From Verrucomicrobiia bacterium (GTDB taxonomy: Bacteria; Verrucomicrobiota; Verrucomicrobiia; Limisphaerales; JADLHS01), in contig JAHCLO010000045.1 in the NCBI GenBank assembly GCA_026125285.1, positions 1 through 44,208 on the forward strand: a stretch of 44,208 bases of DNA. The letters are read 5' to 3'. The notes under the pieces were generated by a model that was not told the origin of the DNA, searched no databases, and saw nothing but the letters and a program-made list of their open reading frames with translations. Position numbers and translations under genes: made by a program. This document shows positions 32,349-40,546 of this stretch, piece by piece (within the stretch, counting starts at the first letter, position 1; each line of letters begins with the position of its first letter).

Positions 32349-33109
32349 ACCGCCAGCAAGCCAAAGAAATCCTGTTGCTGTATCGGCCCGAATCCGCCGA
32401 CGCGAACGATCCGGAATTCGCCGAGGCGCTGGCGTTGGCGCGCGAAGACGCCGAACTGGGTCGGTGGTTCGAGAAGCATTGCGCCGCGCAACGCGCGATT
32501 CGCCAGCGATTCCGGCAGATTGAAGTGCCCCGAGGGTTGAAGGAACAGATTCTTTCCGAACCCAAGGCTCGCTCCGTCGCGGTCTGGTGGCGTGAACCTG
32601 CCGTTCTGGCGGCGGCGGCAGTGGTGGCCGCGCTGCTGGGCATCGCCGCCTTGTGGTGGCGGGCTGGTTCACCACAGGAGGAAGCCGAAGCGTTTGCCAC
32701 TTACCGCAGCCGGATGGCCACCGCCGTCCTGCGCAATTACGCCATGAGCCTCGAGACCAACAGCGTCGCCGAAATTCGAGCGCACTTGGCGCAACACCAG
32801 GCGCCCGCGGAGTATGTGCTGCCGAAAAAACTTGCGGAGACTCCCTTGGCCGGCTGCGGCGTGCTCAGTTGGCAGGCCACGCGTGTCTCCATGCTCTGCT
32901 TCCTCACGGGCAAGCCTCTGGAGCCGGGACAGAAGAGCGATCTATATTTGTTTGTCGTGGATCGCTCCGCGCTGCCCGATGCGCCCGCCGCTACGGAACC
33001 CCAATTCGCCCGGGTGAACAAACTCCTGACCGCAAGCTGGAGCGTCGGGGACAAGACCTATATTCTCGCGGGCGAAGGTGACGAAGAATTCCTCCGGCAG
33101 TATCTTTGA
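32345..33109 (+). CDS. Membrane anti-sigma factor-like protein
   Basis: 254 residues starting at GTG 32345, overlapping the sigma stop. The N-terminal ~75 residues are helical (MNRQQAKEILLLYRP...), as in cytoplasmic anti-sigma domains. One transmembrane helix (~87-106, LAAAAVVAALLGIAALWW) leads to a ~150-residue exported part. The zinc-binding HxxxCxxC motif of ZAS-type anti-sigmas is absent. The assignment rests mainly on gene position and topology. The outside domain (VSMLCFLTGKPLEPGQKSDL) may be the signal sensor. Confidence 0.75.
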   Translation: MNRQQAKEILLLYRPESADANDPEFAEALALAREDAELGRWFEKHCAAQRAIRQRFRQIEVPRGLKEQILSEPKARSVAVWWREPAVLAAAAVVAALLGIAALWWRAGSPQEEAEAFATYRSRMATAVLRNYAMSLETNSVAEIRAHLAQHQAPAEYVLPKKLAETPLAGCGVLSWQATRVSMLCFLTGKPLEPGQKSDLYLFVVDRSALPDAPAATEPQFARVNKLLTASWSVGDKTYILAGEGDEEFLRQYL

Positions 33110-33139
33110 CCGGCGGCGTTTCCGTAAGCGGCGACGCCA

Positions 33140-34006
33140 TCACCGATCTACGCTCATGTGTTCTATCACCCACCTGAAGTCTGCGGCTTCGGCGGCCGGA
33201 ACATAGAAGGGCAAGCCCGCGGCATCGGGTTGGGCTGGGCGTTTAGTGGTCGGGTGCGCCCACCGGCGCAACTGGCTATGGCCGTCCGCGAAGGCGAATG
33301 TGGCCGCCCCGTTGTGATAGGATGCCGGCAAATCCACCCACTCCTGATAATACGCTCGGTTGATGAAATAGCCGTCATTGATGCTGTCCGGGTGTTCATC
33401 CACGAAGACAAAAATGCGGGCCGGTTGCGGAATACTGGACAGGCTGAAGAACTGCACGTAGCCCGGATTGTTCAGGTTGTAGCCGGCCTGCGATAATTCG
33501 CCCGCGTTACCCACCATGGCGTTCATCGAATAACTTCTCACGCGCGCCTCCCAACCGGCCGCCCGTTGCACCGGACTGAGCACGCGGTCGGACGGACAGC
33601 GGTAAATGATGATGGCTCGGTTGGCGTAGGCGCCCAGGCTGGCCTCGGTGATCGTCAGCGTGTTGGTGTTATCGGAATCGAGTTCCCAAGTGATGATGTT
33701 ATTGACCCAGTTGACATTCGTCCGTTGGGCCACGGTGCTGCGGCTGGTATTGCCGCCGAGGTTGTAAGCCAGCCGGCCATGGTGATCATCTGCGTAGAGC
33801 AGCCACGCCAAGGCGAGTTGACGATTGTTGTTCAGGCACGCCATGCCTTGCGCCCGGCCCCTGGCTTTGGCCAGGGCCGGCAGCAGCAGGGCCGCGAGAA
33901 GGGCTACAATTGCGATGACCACCAGTAGTTCAATCAACGTGAAGGCGTTAGACCTGGATTTACGATCCAGGTTCGCCGAGCTATGCACTGCAAATGGACC
34001 TTTCAT
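33140..34006 (-). CDS. Pseudopilin (N-methylation domain, H-X9-DG type)
   Basis: 288 residues. Leader MKGPFAVHSSANLDRKSRSNA, then FTLIELLVVIAIVALLAALL and PALAKARGRAQG, the pilin-type signal with Ala at -1. The C-terminal signature H-X9-DG is visible in YHNGAATFAFADGHSQLRRW. Like the pseudopilin at 7549 it lacks secretion-system neighbours. It converges with the anti-sigma gene (30-base gap). The protein probably serves as a surface or pseudopilus subunit; function is unassigned in this family. Confidence 0.92.
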   Translation of the reverse strand: MKGPFAVHSSANLDRKSRSNAFTLIELLVVIAIVALLAALLLPALAKARGRAQGMACLNNNRQLALAWLLYADDHHGRLAYNLGGNTSRSTVAQRTNVNWVNNIITWELDSDNTNTLTITEASLGAYANRAIIIYRCPSDRVLSPVQRAAGWEARVRSYSMNAMVGNAGELSQAGYNLNNPGYVQFFSLSSIPQPARIFVFVDEHPDSINDGYFINRAYYQEWVDLPASYHNGAATFAFADGHSQLRRWAHPTTKRPAQPDAAGLPFYVPAAEAADFRWVIEHMSVDR

Positions 34007-34159
34007 GGTCAGTCTGAAATTCTGCCGGGTTGATGTACTTACTCCTAACGGTGATTGCTTACGACGTAAAGCCCTGATTGTTGGAAATTGTACCCGGCCT
34101 CAAGACCAGCCATCGGCAGTGTTTACCCAATCCTGTATGGACTGGCTACGGCAGACGTC

Positions 34160-34195
34160 AAAACAGCGCAAAGTCGTTAAACCGACTTTGCGCTG
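34160..34195 (-). terminator. Rho-independent terminator of CHRD/PEP-CTERM gene
   Basis: A perfect 13-bp stem (34164-34176 and 34183-34195, CAGCGCAAAGTCG arms) with a 6-base loop. On the minus strand it is followed directly by TTTTGACG. It begins about 35 bases after the PEP-CTERM stop, so it fits a factor-independent terminator. Confidence 0.85.
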
Positions 34196-34230
34196 CATGT
34201 GTCCGGATCGAGGTTTGGAGCCGAATCAGG

Positions 34231-34818
34231 TTAGCTTTTGGTTGCGCGGTTCTTGCGCCAGACTCCCAAGGCCAGCCCGACCACGCCCAATCCAAGCAGA
34301 GCCAGACTGGAAGGCTCCGGCACGGGCGTCAGGAAGCCGTTAATCTCGCCGCCGGGAGAGGTTGACGTATGGATGTTCCAGTACGCTCTGCCCGTTGCCA
34401 GGAAATCGGCAAAGGCGGCTTCCGCAGTGGCGAGGGTGCCGCCGTTGGCGGTCACGAACGCTGCATTCCAACTCGAAGCCAGAGTCAGGTCTAGTGTGTT
34501 GGAATACGAACCACTCGTCACGCCAGCCGGAAAGCCGTCGAACGTCGGCGTTGTGGTTGCCACCCCGGCAGTGCCGGTGAATGGCGACGTGGTGGGTGCG
34601 TGAATGTGCGAGACGGTGGTGTTACCCGTCAGCCCGCTGAAAGTCACTTGCAGTTGCAGCAAATGGTTGACGTCGTCGTAGTTCACTGTCCCGCTGCCGA
34701 TTCCGGGCGACCCGGTGCCGGCGTTGGCGCCGTCAAGGGTCACCGAATACGAATGGATTTCCCCCTGCGCCGACACGAGGCTGCAGGCAGTGAGGGTGAC
34801 GAGAAGGATTCTTTTCAT
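34231..34818 (-). CDS. CHRD-domain protein with PEP-CTERM sorting signal
   Basis: 195 residues from ATG 34818 (GGAG ribosome-binding site about 9 bases upstream; the frame is open much further upstream but shows no similarity there). Signal peptide MKRILLVTLTACSLVSAQGE. The CHRD domain spans ~20-165 (SYSVTLDGANAGT...GTVNYDDVNHLLQLQVTFSGL, VSHIHAP, WNIHTSTSPGGEINGFL). The C-terminus has the PEP-CTERM motif VPEPSSLALLGLGVVGLALG followed by VWRKNRATKS. PEP-CTERM proteins are handled by exosortase and end up in the outer envelope or exopolysaccharide. Followed by a strong terminator. Confidence 0.93.
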   Translation of the reverse strand: MKRILLVTLTACSLVSAQGEIHSYSVTLDGANAGTGSPGIGSGTVNYDDVNHLLQLQVTFSGLTGNTTVSHIHAPTTSPFTGTAGVATTTPTFDGFPAGVTSGSYSNTLDLTLASSWNAAFVTANGGTLATAEAAFADFLATGRAYWNIHTSTSPGGEINGFLTPVPEPSSLALLGLGVVGLALGVWRKNRATKS

Positions 34819-35160
34819 AAACTGCGCTCCGATTCGATAGATTTGGGTTGTTGGAATTTCAGTTGGCTTTCGTTCTTCGTTCAGTCTGTTGTCACGGTGC
34901 TGGCGGCCTACTCGTACTTCAAGCGTCTCATTGACAACTGATTCTGATTTCTTAATCCGCGCAATTCCCGCCCTTTTCCGCCGGCAATGCGAACATCTGA
35001 ACTTCACTAAGATGAGCCACTTCAAGATAAGTTCCAGAAAAAGTTGCTGCGCTCCGACTAATACCAATCGCAACCACTGCAAGCATTCGCGCCGCAAACT
35101 CCGCCATGTCAAACTCCGCCATTGCCGGGCGGACGCGCTTTCCGCATCATCCCGCGCTCT
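34819..35160. other. Intergenic region upstream of leuS with candidate promoter
   Basis: 342 bases between the divergent PEP-CTERM and leuS genes. A possible leuS promoter is TTGACA (34931-34936), 16 bases, TAATCC (34953-34958): good -35, weak -10. That would give a leader of about 195 bases. I could not recognise a T-box or other riboswitch in it, and no small gene is supported. Confidence 0.4.
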
Positions 35161-38100
35161 ATGGCAGGCAGTCGCAAACAATACCCGTTTCACCTGATCG
35201 AACCCAAGTGGCAGAACACCTGGGAGGAACAGGAGGCTTTTCGCGCGTTCAATCCCGGCGATGAAATCCCTGCGGACCATCCCTTCGCCCAACGCCACCA
35301 AGTGTCCGGCAAAGTCACCGCCGCTCAGTTGCCGCCCAAATTCTACATTCTCGACATGTTTCCGTATCCCAGCGGCGCGGGACTGCACGTCGGCCATCCC
35401 GAAGGCTATACCGCCACGGACATTCTTGCGCGCTACCGGCGCGCGCAGGGTTTCAACGTCCTGCATCCGATGGGTTGGGACGCCTTCGGCCTGCCCGCCG
35501 AGCAATACGCCGTCAAGACCGGCCAGCATCCGCGCCAGACCACCGAGCAAAACATCGCCACCTTCAAGCGCCAGATCCAAAGCCTCGGCTTCAGCTACGA
35601 CTGGTCGCGCGAACTGGCCACCACCGACCCGGATTATTTCAAGTGGACACAGTGGATTTTTCTCAAGCTCTACAACTCGTGGTTTAATCCGGAGACGAAC
35701 AAGGCTGAACCGATTGAGACGCTGAAATATCCTGAAGACCTTCAAACCAGCGACGAACAGGTAGGGCGCGTCACTCCGTGCGTGCCGTTGTCGGAGTCAA
35801 CAGAACGGCGCGCACGGAGTGACGCGCCCTACCAGGCTGACCTGAAAGCCGCCCGCCACGCCTATCGCGATTCCAAACGCTTCGCCTACGTCACTGACGC
35901 GCCGGTGTGGTGGTGTCCAGCTTTGGGAACGGTCCTCGCGAACGAGGAAGTCGTTGACGGCAAGAGCGAAGTCGGCGGGCATCCGGTCGTGCGCAAACCG
36001 ATGCGCCAATGGATGCTTCGCATCACTGCTTACGCCGAAAAGCTTCTAACCGACCTCGACACGATTGAGTGGAGCGACTCGCTCAAGGAAATGCAGCGGA
36101 ACTGGATCGGGCGGAGCGATGGCGCTGAGGTGTATTTGGTGTTTGCGGCGCCTCGGCCGAGCGCCGCCGACCCTGAGAGTGGAGATGGCGGCGCTCTGCC
36201 GAGGCGCCGCTACGAGGGCGAATCGAAAATCTGCGTTTTCACGACGCGGCCAGACACGTTATTCGGCGCGACTTACATGGTGCTCGCGCCGGAACACAAG
36301 CTCGTGGACCAGATCACGACCCCGGAGCAACGCGCTGCCGTCGCCGACTATAAAGCCGAAGTTGCCAAGAAGTCCGACCTTGAACGGACTGAACTCGCGA
36401 AAGAAAAAACAGGTGTGTTCACCGGTGCTTACGCCATCAATCCCGTCAACGGCGAGAAGCTCCCCATCTGGATCGCCGACTACGTTCTCGCCAGCTACGG
36501 CACGGGCGCGATCATGGCCGTGCCGGCGCATGACGAGCGGGATTTTGAGTTCGCGAAGAAATTCCGGCTGCCAATTCAGGTTGTCGTGCTGCCAACTCAG
36601 AATGTCTGGTTTGCTGAAAACGCTCCCGCTGACATGAAAAAGGAAAGCAGCGACCCACGTTTGCTTTCGCAGTTGGAAACTCGTTACCACAATAACCCCG
36701 AAGATTTTCAGTCTGCATTCACCGGCGAAGGCGAAGCGGCCTTCTCAAAGAACAGAGAGATTTCGCTCAACGGACTGAAAACCGCCGAAGCCAAAAAGAA
36801 AATCACCGACTGGCTCGAAGCCAGAGGCCTCGGCAAACGCACCATCAACTACAAACTCCGCGACTGGCTCTTCAGCCGGCAGCGTTACTGGGGCGAGCCG
36901 TTCCCGATTGTCTGGAAGAAGGATGCCGCGGGAAATCTTTATCACGAAGCGTTGCCGGAAGCCGCATTGCCCGTGCTACCGCCGCCGCTGGACGATTACA
37001 AACCCACCCCCGACGGCCAACCGCCCCTAGCCCGCGCGAAGCATTGGGTCAATCTCCCCGACGGCTCGTCGCGCGAAACCAACACCATGCCCCAATGGGC
37101 CGGCTCGTGCTGGTATTATCTCCGTTACCTCGATGCGAGAAACCCGCAGGAGTTCGTGGGCAAGGAGGCGGAGAGCTACTGGATGGGTTCTGATTCCGTA
37201 GCAGCGAACGTCAGTTCGCTCCATTCAAAATGTCAGAGCGGACTCACGTCCGCTGCTACACCGGGAGTTGATTTATACGTCGGTGGCACGGAGCACGCCG
37301 TGTTGCACCTGCTCTACGCCCGCTTCTGGCACAAAGTTTTGTTCGACCTCGGTTACGTCTCCACGCCCGAGCCGTTTTTCAAGCTCGTCAACCAGGGCCT
37401 CATCCTCGGCGAAGACGGGCAGAAGATGTCCAAGTCCCGCGGCAACGTGGTGAACCCGGACGACATCCTCAAAGAATACGGCGCGGACGCGTTCCGGCTT
37501 TACGAGATGTTCATGGGGCCATTGCAGGACACCAAACCGTGGAGCACCAAGGGCGTCGAAGGCGTCTATCGTTTTCTCGGCCGCGTGTGGCGTCTGTTCG
37601 TGGACGAGAAGAGCGAAACGGAATTCGAGCAGGCGGAGACATTGGCCACACAAGATCACAAAGAATTGCTGAACTTGATCAAGCTCGATGCGCGCATCCA
37701 AGACGTTCAGCCCACGCCGGCACAATTGAAGACGCTCCACGCCTGCATCAAGAAAGTCACCGAAGACCTCGACGCGATGCGCTTCAACACTGCCATTTCG
37801 GCCATGATGGAGTTCGTCAACGCCGCCTTGCACTGGCCGACGAAGCCGCTGTCCGTGATGAAAACCTTCCTGCAACAGCTCGGCCCGTTTGCTCCTCATC
37901 TCGCCGAGGAACTCTGGGCGAAGGTCCATTCAGCCTTCAGCCTTCAGCCTTCAGCCTTGGCCTACGCACCCTGGCCTTCTTTTGATCGCGCGTTGCTCAT
38001 CGAGAGCGAGATCGAAATCCCCGTGTCCGTGAACGGCAAGATGCGTGATGTCATCAAGGTGGCCGCTGACGCCGACAATGCCACGCTCGAAGCGGCGGCC

Positions 38101-38196
38101 AAATCTTCCGCGAAGGTCAAAAGCTTCATTGATGGCAAAGTCGTCAAGAAGATCATCATCGTGCCCAGGAAGATGGTGAACATCGTCGCGGTCTGA
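35161..38196 (+). CDS. leuS: Leucyl-tRNA synthetase carrying repeat insertions
   Basis: 1011 residues from ATG 35161 (MAGSRKQYPFHLIEPKWQ); an upstream TTG adds 13 unlikely residues. It charges tRNA-Leu. The signature HVGH is at ~76-79 (GLHVGHPEGY), KMSKS at ~755-759, the editing domain has TTRPDTLFGATY near 360, and VDLYVGGTEHAVLHLLYARFW is in the catalytic core. About 860-950 residues is usual. The excess includes three palindromic repeats translated in frame (35760-35833 in the region before the WWCP zinc-type segment; 36145-36213 near the editing domain; 37197-37260 just before VDLYVGG) and a heptamer array (37929-37956) before APWP. As an essential single-copy enzyme it is expected to be functional, so the inserted peptides must be tolerated. 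Confidence 0.93.
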   Translation: MAGSRKQYPFHLIEPKWQNTWEEQEAFRAFNPGDEIPADHPFAQRHQVSGKVTAAQLPPKFYILDMFPYPSGAGLHVGHPEGYTATDILARYRRAQGFNVLHPMGWDAFGLPAEQYAVKTGQHPRQTTEQNIATFKRQIQSLGFSYDWSRELATTDPDYFKWTQWIFLKLYNSWFNPETNKAEPIETLKYPEDLQTSDEQVGRVTPCVPLSESTERRARSDAPYQADLKAARHAYRDSKRFAYVTDAPVWWCPALGTVLANEEVVDGKSEVGGHPVVRKPMRQWMLRITAYAEKLLTDLDTIEWSDSLKEMQRNWIGRSDGAEVYLVFAAPRPSAADPESGDGGALPRRRYEGESKICVFTTRPDTLFGATYMVLAPEHKLVDQITTPEQRAAVADYKAEVAKKSDLERTELAKEKTGVFTGAYAINPVNGEKLPIWIADYVLASYGTGAIMAVPAHDERDFEFAKKFRLPIQVVVLPTQNVWFAENAPADMKKESSDPRLLSQLETRYHNNPEDFQSAFTGEGEAAFSKNREISLNGLKTAEAKKKITDWLEARGLGKRTINYKLRDWLFSRQRYWGEPFPIVWKKDAAGNLYHEALPEAALPVLPPPLDDYKPTPDGQPPLARAKHWVNLPDGSSRETNTMPQWAGSCWYYLRYLDARNPQEFVGKEAESYWMGSDSVAANVSSLHSKCQSGLTSAATPGVDLYVGGTEHAVLHLLYARFWHKVLFDLGYVSTPEPFFKLVNQGLILGEDGQKMSKSRGNVVNPDDILKEYGADAFRLYEMFMGPLQDTKPWSTKGVEGVYRFLGRVWRLFVDEKSETEFEQAETLATQDHKELLNLIKLDARIQDVQPTPAQLKTLHACIKKVTEDLDAMRFNTAISAMMEFVNAALHWPTKPLSVMKTFLQQLGPFAPHLAEELWAKVHSAFSLQPSALAYAPWPSFDRALLIESEIEIPVSVNGKMRDVIKVAADADNATLEAAAKSSAKVKSFIDGKVVKKIIIVPRKMVNIVAV
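35760..35833. repeat. Palindromic element family A, copy 3 (inside leuS)
   Basis: Left arm 35760-35786 (GGTAGGGCGCGTCACTCCGT...) and right arm 35807-35833; one mismatch (C to T at 35782) breaks perfect symmetry. Loop 20 bases. Translated as VGRVTPCVP...RARSDAPY within leucyl-tRNA synthetase. Confidence 0.9.
36145..36213. repeat. Palindromic element family B, copy 2 (inside leuS)
   Basis: Left arm 36145-36168 (GCGGCGCCTCGGCCGAGCGC...) and right arm 36187-36213 (...GAGGCGCCGCTAC). The left arm lacks the outer GTA. Same family as 8788-8862. Encodes AAPRPSAAD...GGALPRRRY in leucyl-tRNA synthetase, next to the editing domain. Confidence 0.8.
37197..37260. repeat. Palindromic element family D (inside leuS)
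   Basis: Left arm 37197-37220 (CGTAGCAGCGAACGTCAGTT...) and right arm 37237-37260 (AGCGGACTCACGTCCGCTGC...) are imperfect inverted repeats. The element encodes SVAANVSSLHSKCQSGLTSA and following residues immediately before the conserved core VDLYVGGTEHA. Confidence 0.8.
37929..37956. repeat. Heptanucleotide tandem repeat inside leuS
   Basis: Four perfect copies of TTCAGCC, followed by a degenerate fifth (TTGGCC). Encodes HSAFSLQPSAL near the C-terminal region of leucyl-tRNA synthetase. Together with a different heptamer in rdgB, it suggests a 7-bp slippage mechanism in this genome. Confidence 0.85.
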
Positions 38197-38394
38197 AGCC
38201 CCGACACCGACGCCCCGAGAGACCTCGTCAGTCACACCGTTCTTCCAGGAAGCTTAGGGAGGCGTTTGGAATTCCTACGCTGCCATCATTGGGTCTTTCG
38301 TTCCATTGTGGGAACTTCGCTGCCGCTTAGGATACGCGCCTGTGCAGCAGGTGCGGCCCCAATCAACCTCCGCGCCGCAAGTTGCAGATCAAGT

Positions 38395-40464
38395 ATGAAT
38401 GTGACGAAACTTCTTTCATGGTGTGGCGCCTGGGTGCTGGCGGCGCAATTAACCGCGCAAGCACAGTCGCCTGCGCCTTCACCTATCAACTCCGAATTCT
38501 TCAAGGTGCTGCGTAGCGGCGACGCGCGCCTACTCCGCGCGGCGCTCGATCGCGGTACGCCGGTCAACGCTCACGATGCTCAGGGCAACACGCCCCTGAT
38601 GCTTGCCGCCGTCTATGGCGATGCAGCCTGCGTGCGACTATTGCTCGATCATGGCGCAGAAGTCAACGTCACCAACCACACCGGGGCAACGGCGCTGATG
38701 CGGGCCGCGCAAAATTATGACAAGGTGCGCCTGCTGGTGGAGCGCGGCGCGGAGGTGAATACCCGTTCCGCATTCGGCAACACCGCGCTGATGCTGGCGG
38801 CGCGACCGGCCAATTCACATCGCACCGTCGCCTTCCTGCTGTCGCGCGGCGCAGAAGCCAGCGCGACCAACCATTGGGGTGCTACTGCACTCATGGCGGC
38901 GGTCGCGGCCGAAGATGCCGTTTCCGTACGCCAGTTGGTGCGGCAGGGGGCAGACATCAATGCCATTCCCACCCTGGATGACCCGGGCTTCATTATCGGC
39001 GGTGGACGCAGCGCACTCATGTGGGCTGCCTACCGTGGACATACGGACATTCTCCGGGAACTGCTCCAATCTGGCGCGGACGTTAACCGGGAAAGTTACC
39101 TCGGGACACCACTGTCACAGGCAGCATGGGCTGACCGCACGGAGGCCGCACGAACGCTCCTCACGCACGGCGCCGCGGTGGACCAGAAATCAAACGGCGA
39201 CAGCTTCGCCGCGTTGCACTGGGCGGCCTCGACCGAAAGTAGCGATCCCACGCTGGTGAAGCTGCTGTTGCAACATGGTGCAAATCCCAACATCGAAGGC
39301 GGCGAGAACTTGGACGCGTTCATGGACATTCCCCAAACCCCGCTCATGCTCGCCAAGCGACGGGGCGATTCGCCCGTGCTCACCACGTTGATCCGTTCCG
39401 GTGCGACCAACGAAACACCGGATGAAATCAAGGATCGCCGCCCACCTGCGGGACCGCTGCCGTTGCGGCTCGACGGCGCAACGTTGCGAAGCGCGGTCAG
39501 CCAGGCGTTGGTGCCCCTCCAGGAGAGTTCGATCCGCTCCAAACAAGCATTCGTAAATCATGAGTCGCGTCAGGACTGCACTTCGTGTCATCAGCAGTAT
39601 ATGCCGCTGGCCGCACTGGGCATGGCCAAACAGATCGCAGCGAATGTGGATGAGAATCGTGAGCGCGAATTGGTGGCCATGGTGCGTGACGGTGAGGTTA
39701 AAGATCGCGAGATAGACTGGCAGCCGCTGTTCCACCCCGACGCCGCCTTCACGAAAGGTTACACGTTGTTTGGATATGCTCTCGCCGGCTTGCCCGCGGA
39801 TGAACTGACGGACGCTTCGGTTCATCATCTCGCCGCGATTCAAGGTCGGGATGGCCGCTGGTTTGCCAATTTGCCACGCCCGCCCATCCAGAACGGCGAT
39901 GTCGGTGCTACGGCGTTGGGCATCCACGCCCTGCGGAAGTATCCGTTGCCGGGACGCAAGGCTGAATTTGCCGGGAGAGTGGACCGCGCCCGCCGCTGGC
40001 TCTGGACGGTGCAACCGGCAAACCACGACGAAAGCGCGTTCCAACTTCTCGGGTTGGCTTGGGCCGGCGAGTCTCCCCAGCGTTTGGAATCACTCGCGCG
40101 GAAACTGCTCGCACAACAACGTGCCGACGGCGGCTGGTCCCAACTAGCCGGCAATCAGAGCGATGCCTACGCCACCGGACAGGCCGTCTATGCCTTGCAT
40201 GTTGGCGCAGGATTCCCGGTCCAGGATGCCGCGTTGGATCGCGCGCGTCGCTACTTGCTCCAGACTCAACTTGAGGACGGCACCTGGCACGTGCGCCGCC
40301 GGGCTTTTCCGTTCCAGCCAACGACGATGAAAAGCGGCTTTCCGCACGGGAAGGACTCGTGGATTTCAGCCACCGCCACGAGTTGGGCCGTGCTGGCTTT
40401 GAGTATATCCGAGGAATCAACCCAACTCACGAACCGCAAGACCCAGAAGCTCGCGGGTTATTGA
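38395..40464 (+). CDS. Ankyrin-repeat protein with heme motif and cyclase-fold C-terminus
   Basis: 689 residues from ATG 38395, which starts the signal peptide (MNVTKLLSWCGAWVLAAQLT...). Residues ~35-350 are ankyrin repeats (GNTPLMLAAVYGDAACVRLLLDHGAEVN and further units). A cytochrome-type motif C395-TSC-H399 (RQDCTSCHQQYMPLA) follows. From ~440 to the end is an alpha/alpha toroid resembling squalene-hopene cyclase/prenyltransferase folds, with QW-like segments ADGGWSQL and LEDGTWHV and the tract HDESAFQLLGLAWAG. The catalytic DXDD of hopene cyclases is not seen, so enzymatic cyclisation is unlikely. It is an unusual three-part exported protein; its role is unknown. Not obviously in an operon. 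Confidence 0.85.
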   Translation: MNVTKLLSWCGAWVLAAQLTAQAQSPAPSPINSEFFKVLRSGDARLLRAALDRGTPVNAHDAQGNTPLMLAAVYGDAACVRLLLDHGAEVNVTNHTGATALMRAAQNYDKVRLLVERGAEVNTRSAFGNTALMLAARPANSHRTVAFLLSRGAEASATNHWGATALMAAVAAEDAVSVRQLVRQGADINAIPTLDDPGFIIGGGRSALMWAAYRGHTDILRELLQSGADVNRESYLGTPLSQAAWADRTEAARTLLTHGAAVDQKSNGDSFAALHWAASTESSDPTLVKLLLQHGANPNIEGGENLDAFMDIPQTPLMLAKRRGDSPVLTTLIRSGATNETPDEIKDRRPPAGPLPLRLDGATLRSAVSQALVPLQESSIRSKQAFVNHESRQDCTSCHQQYMPLAALGMAKQIAANVDENRERELVAMVRDGEVKDREIDWQPLFHPDAAFTKGYTLFGYALAGLPADELTDASVHHLAAIQGRDGRWFANLPRPPIQNGDVGATALGIHALRKYPLPGRKAEFAGRVDRARRWLWTVQPANHDESAFQLLGLAWAGESPQRLESLARKLLAQQRADGGWSQLAGNQSDAYATGQAVYALHVGAGFPVQDAALDRARRYLLQTQLEDGTWHVRRRAFPFQPTTMKSGFPHGKDSWISATATSWAVLALSISEESTQLTNRKTQKLAGY

Positions 40465-40546
40465 ATCTCCACCCTGTTACGGGTGACAACTTCCAGCCAT
40501 TTTCTGTAGGCAGCCTTGAGGCGAATCGGCGACGGTGGGCGCAAAC

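Noticed and set aside
7549..34006. A complete type II secretion or type IV pilus locus
   Set aside because: Only two isolated pseudopilins are present, with no ATPase, platform or secretin genes in the window.
34819..35745. Upstream extension of the PEP-CTERM frame to 35745 on the minus strand
   Set aside because: The signal peptide and ribosome-binding site place the start at 34818; the extension runs antisense into leuS.
9421..35833. CRISPR-like repeated palindromes
   Set aside because: The repeats are dispersed over 26 kb and inside genes, with no regular spacers or cas genes.
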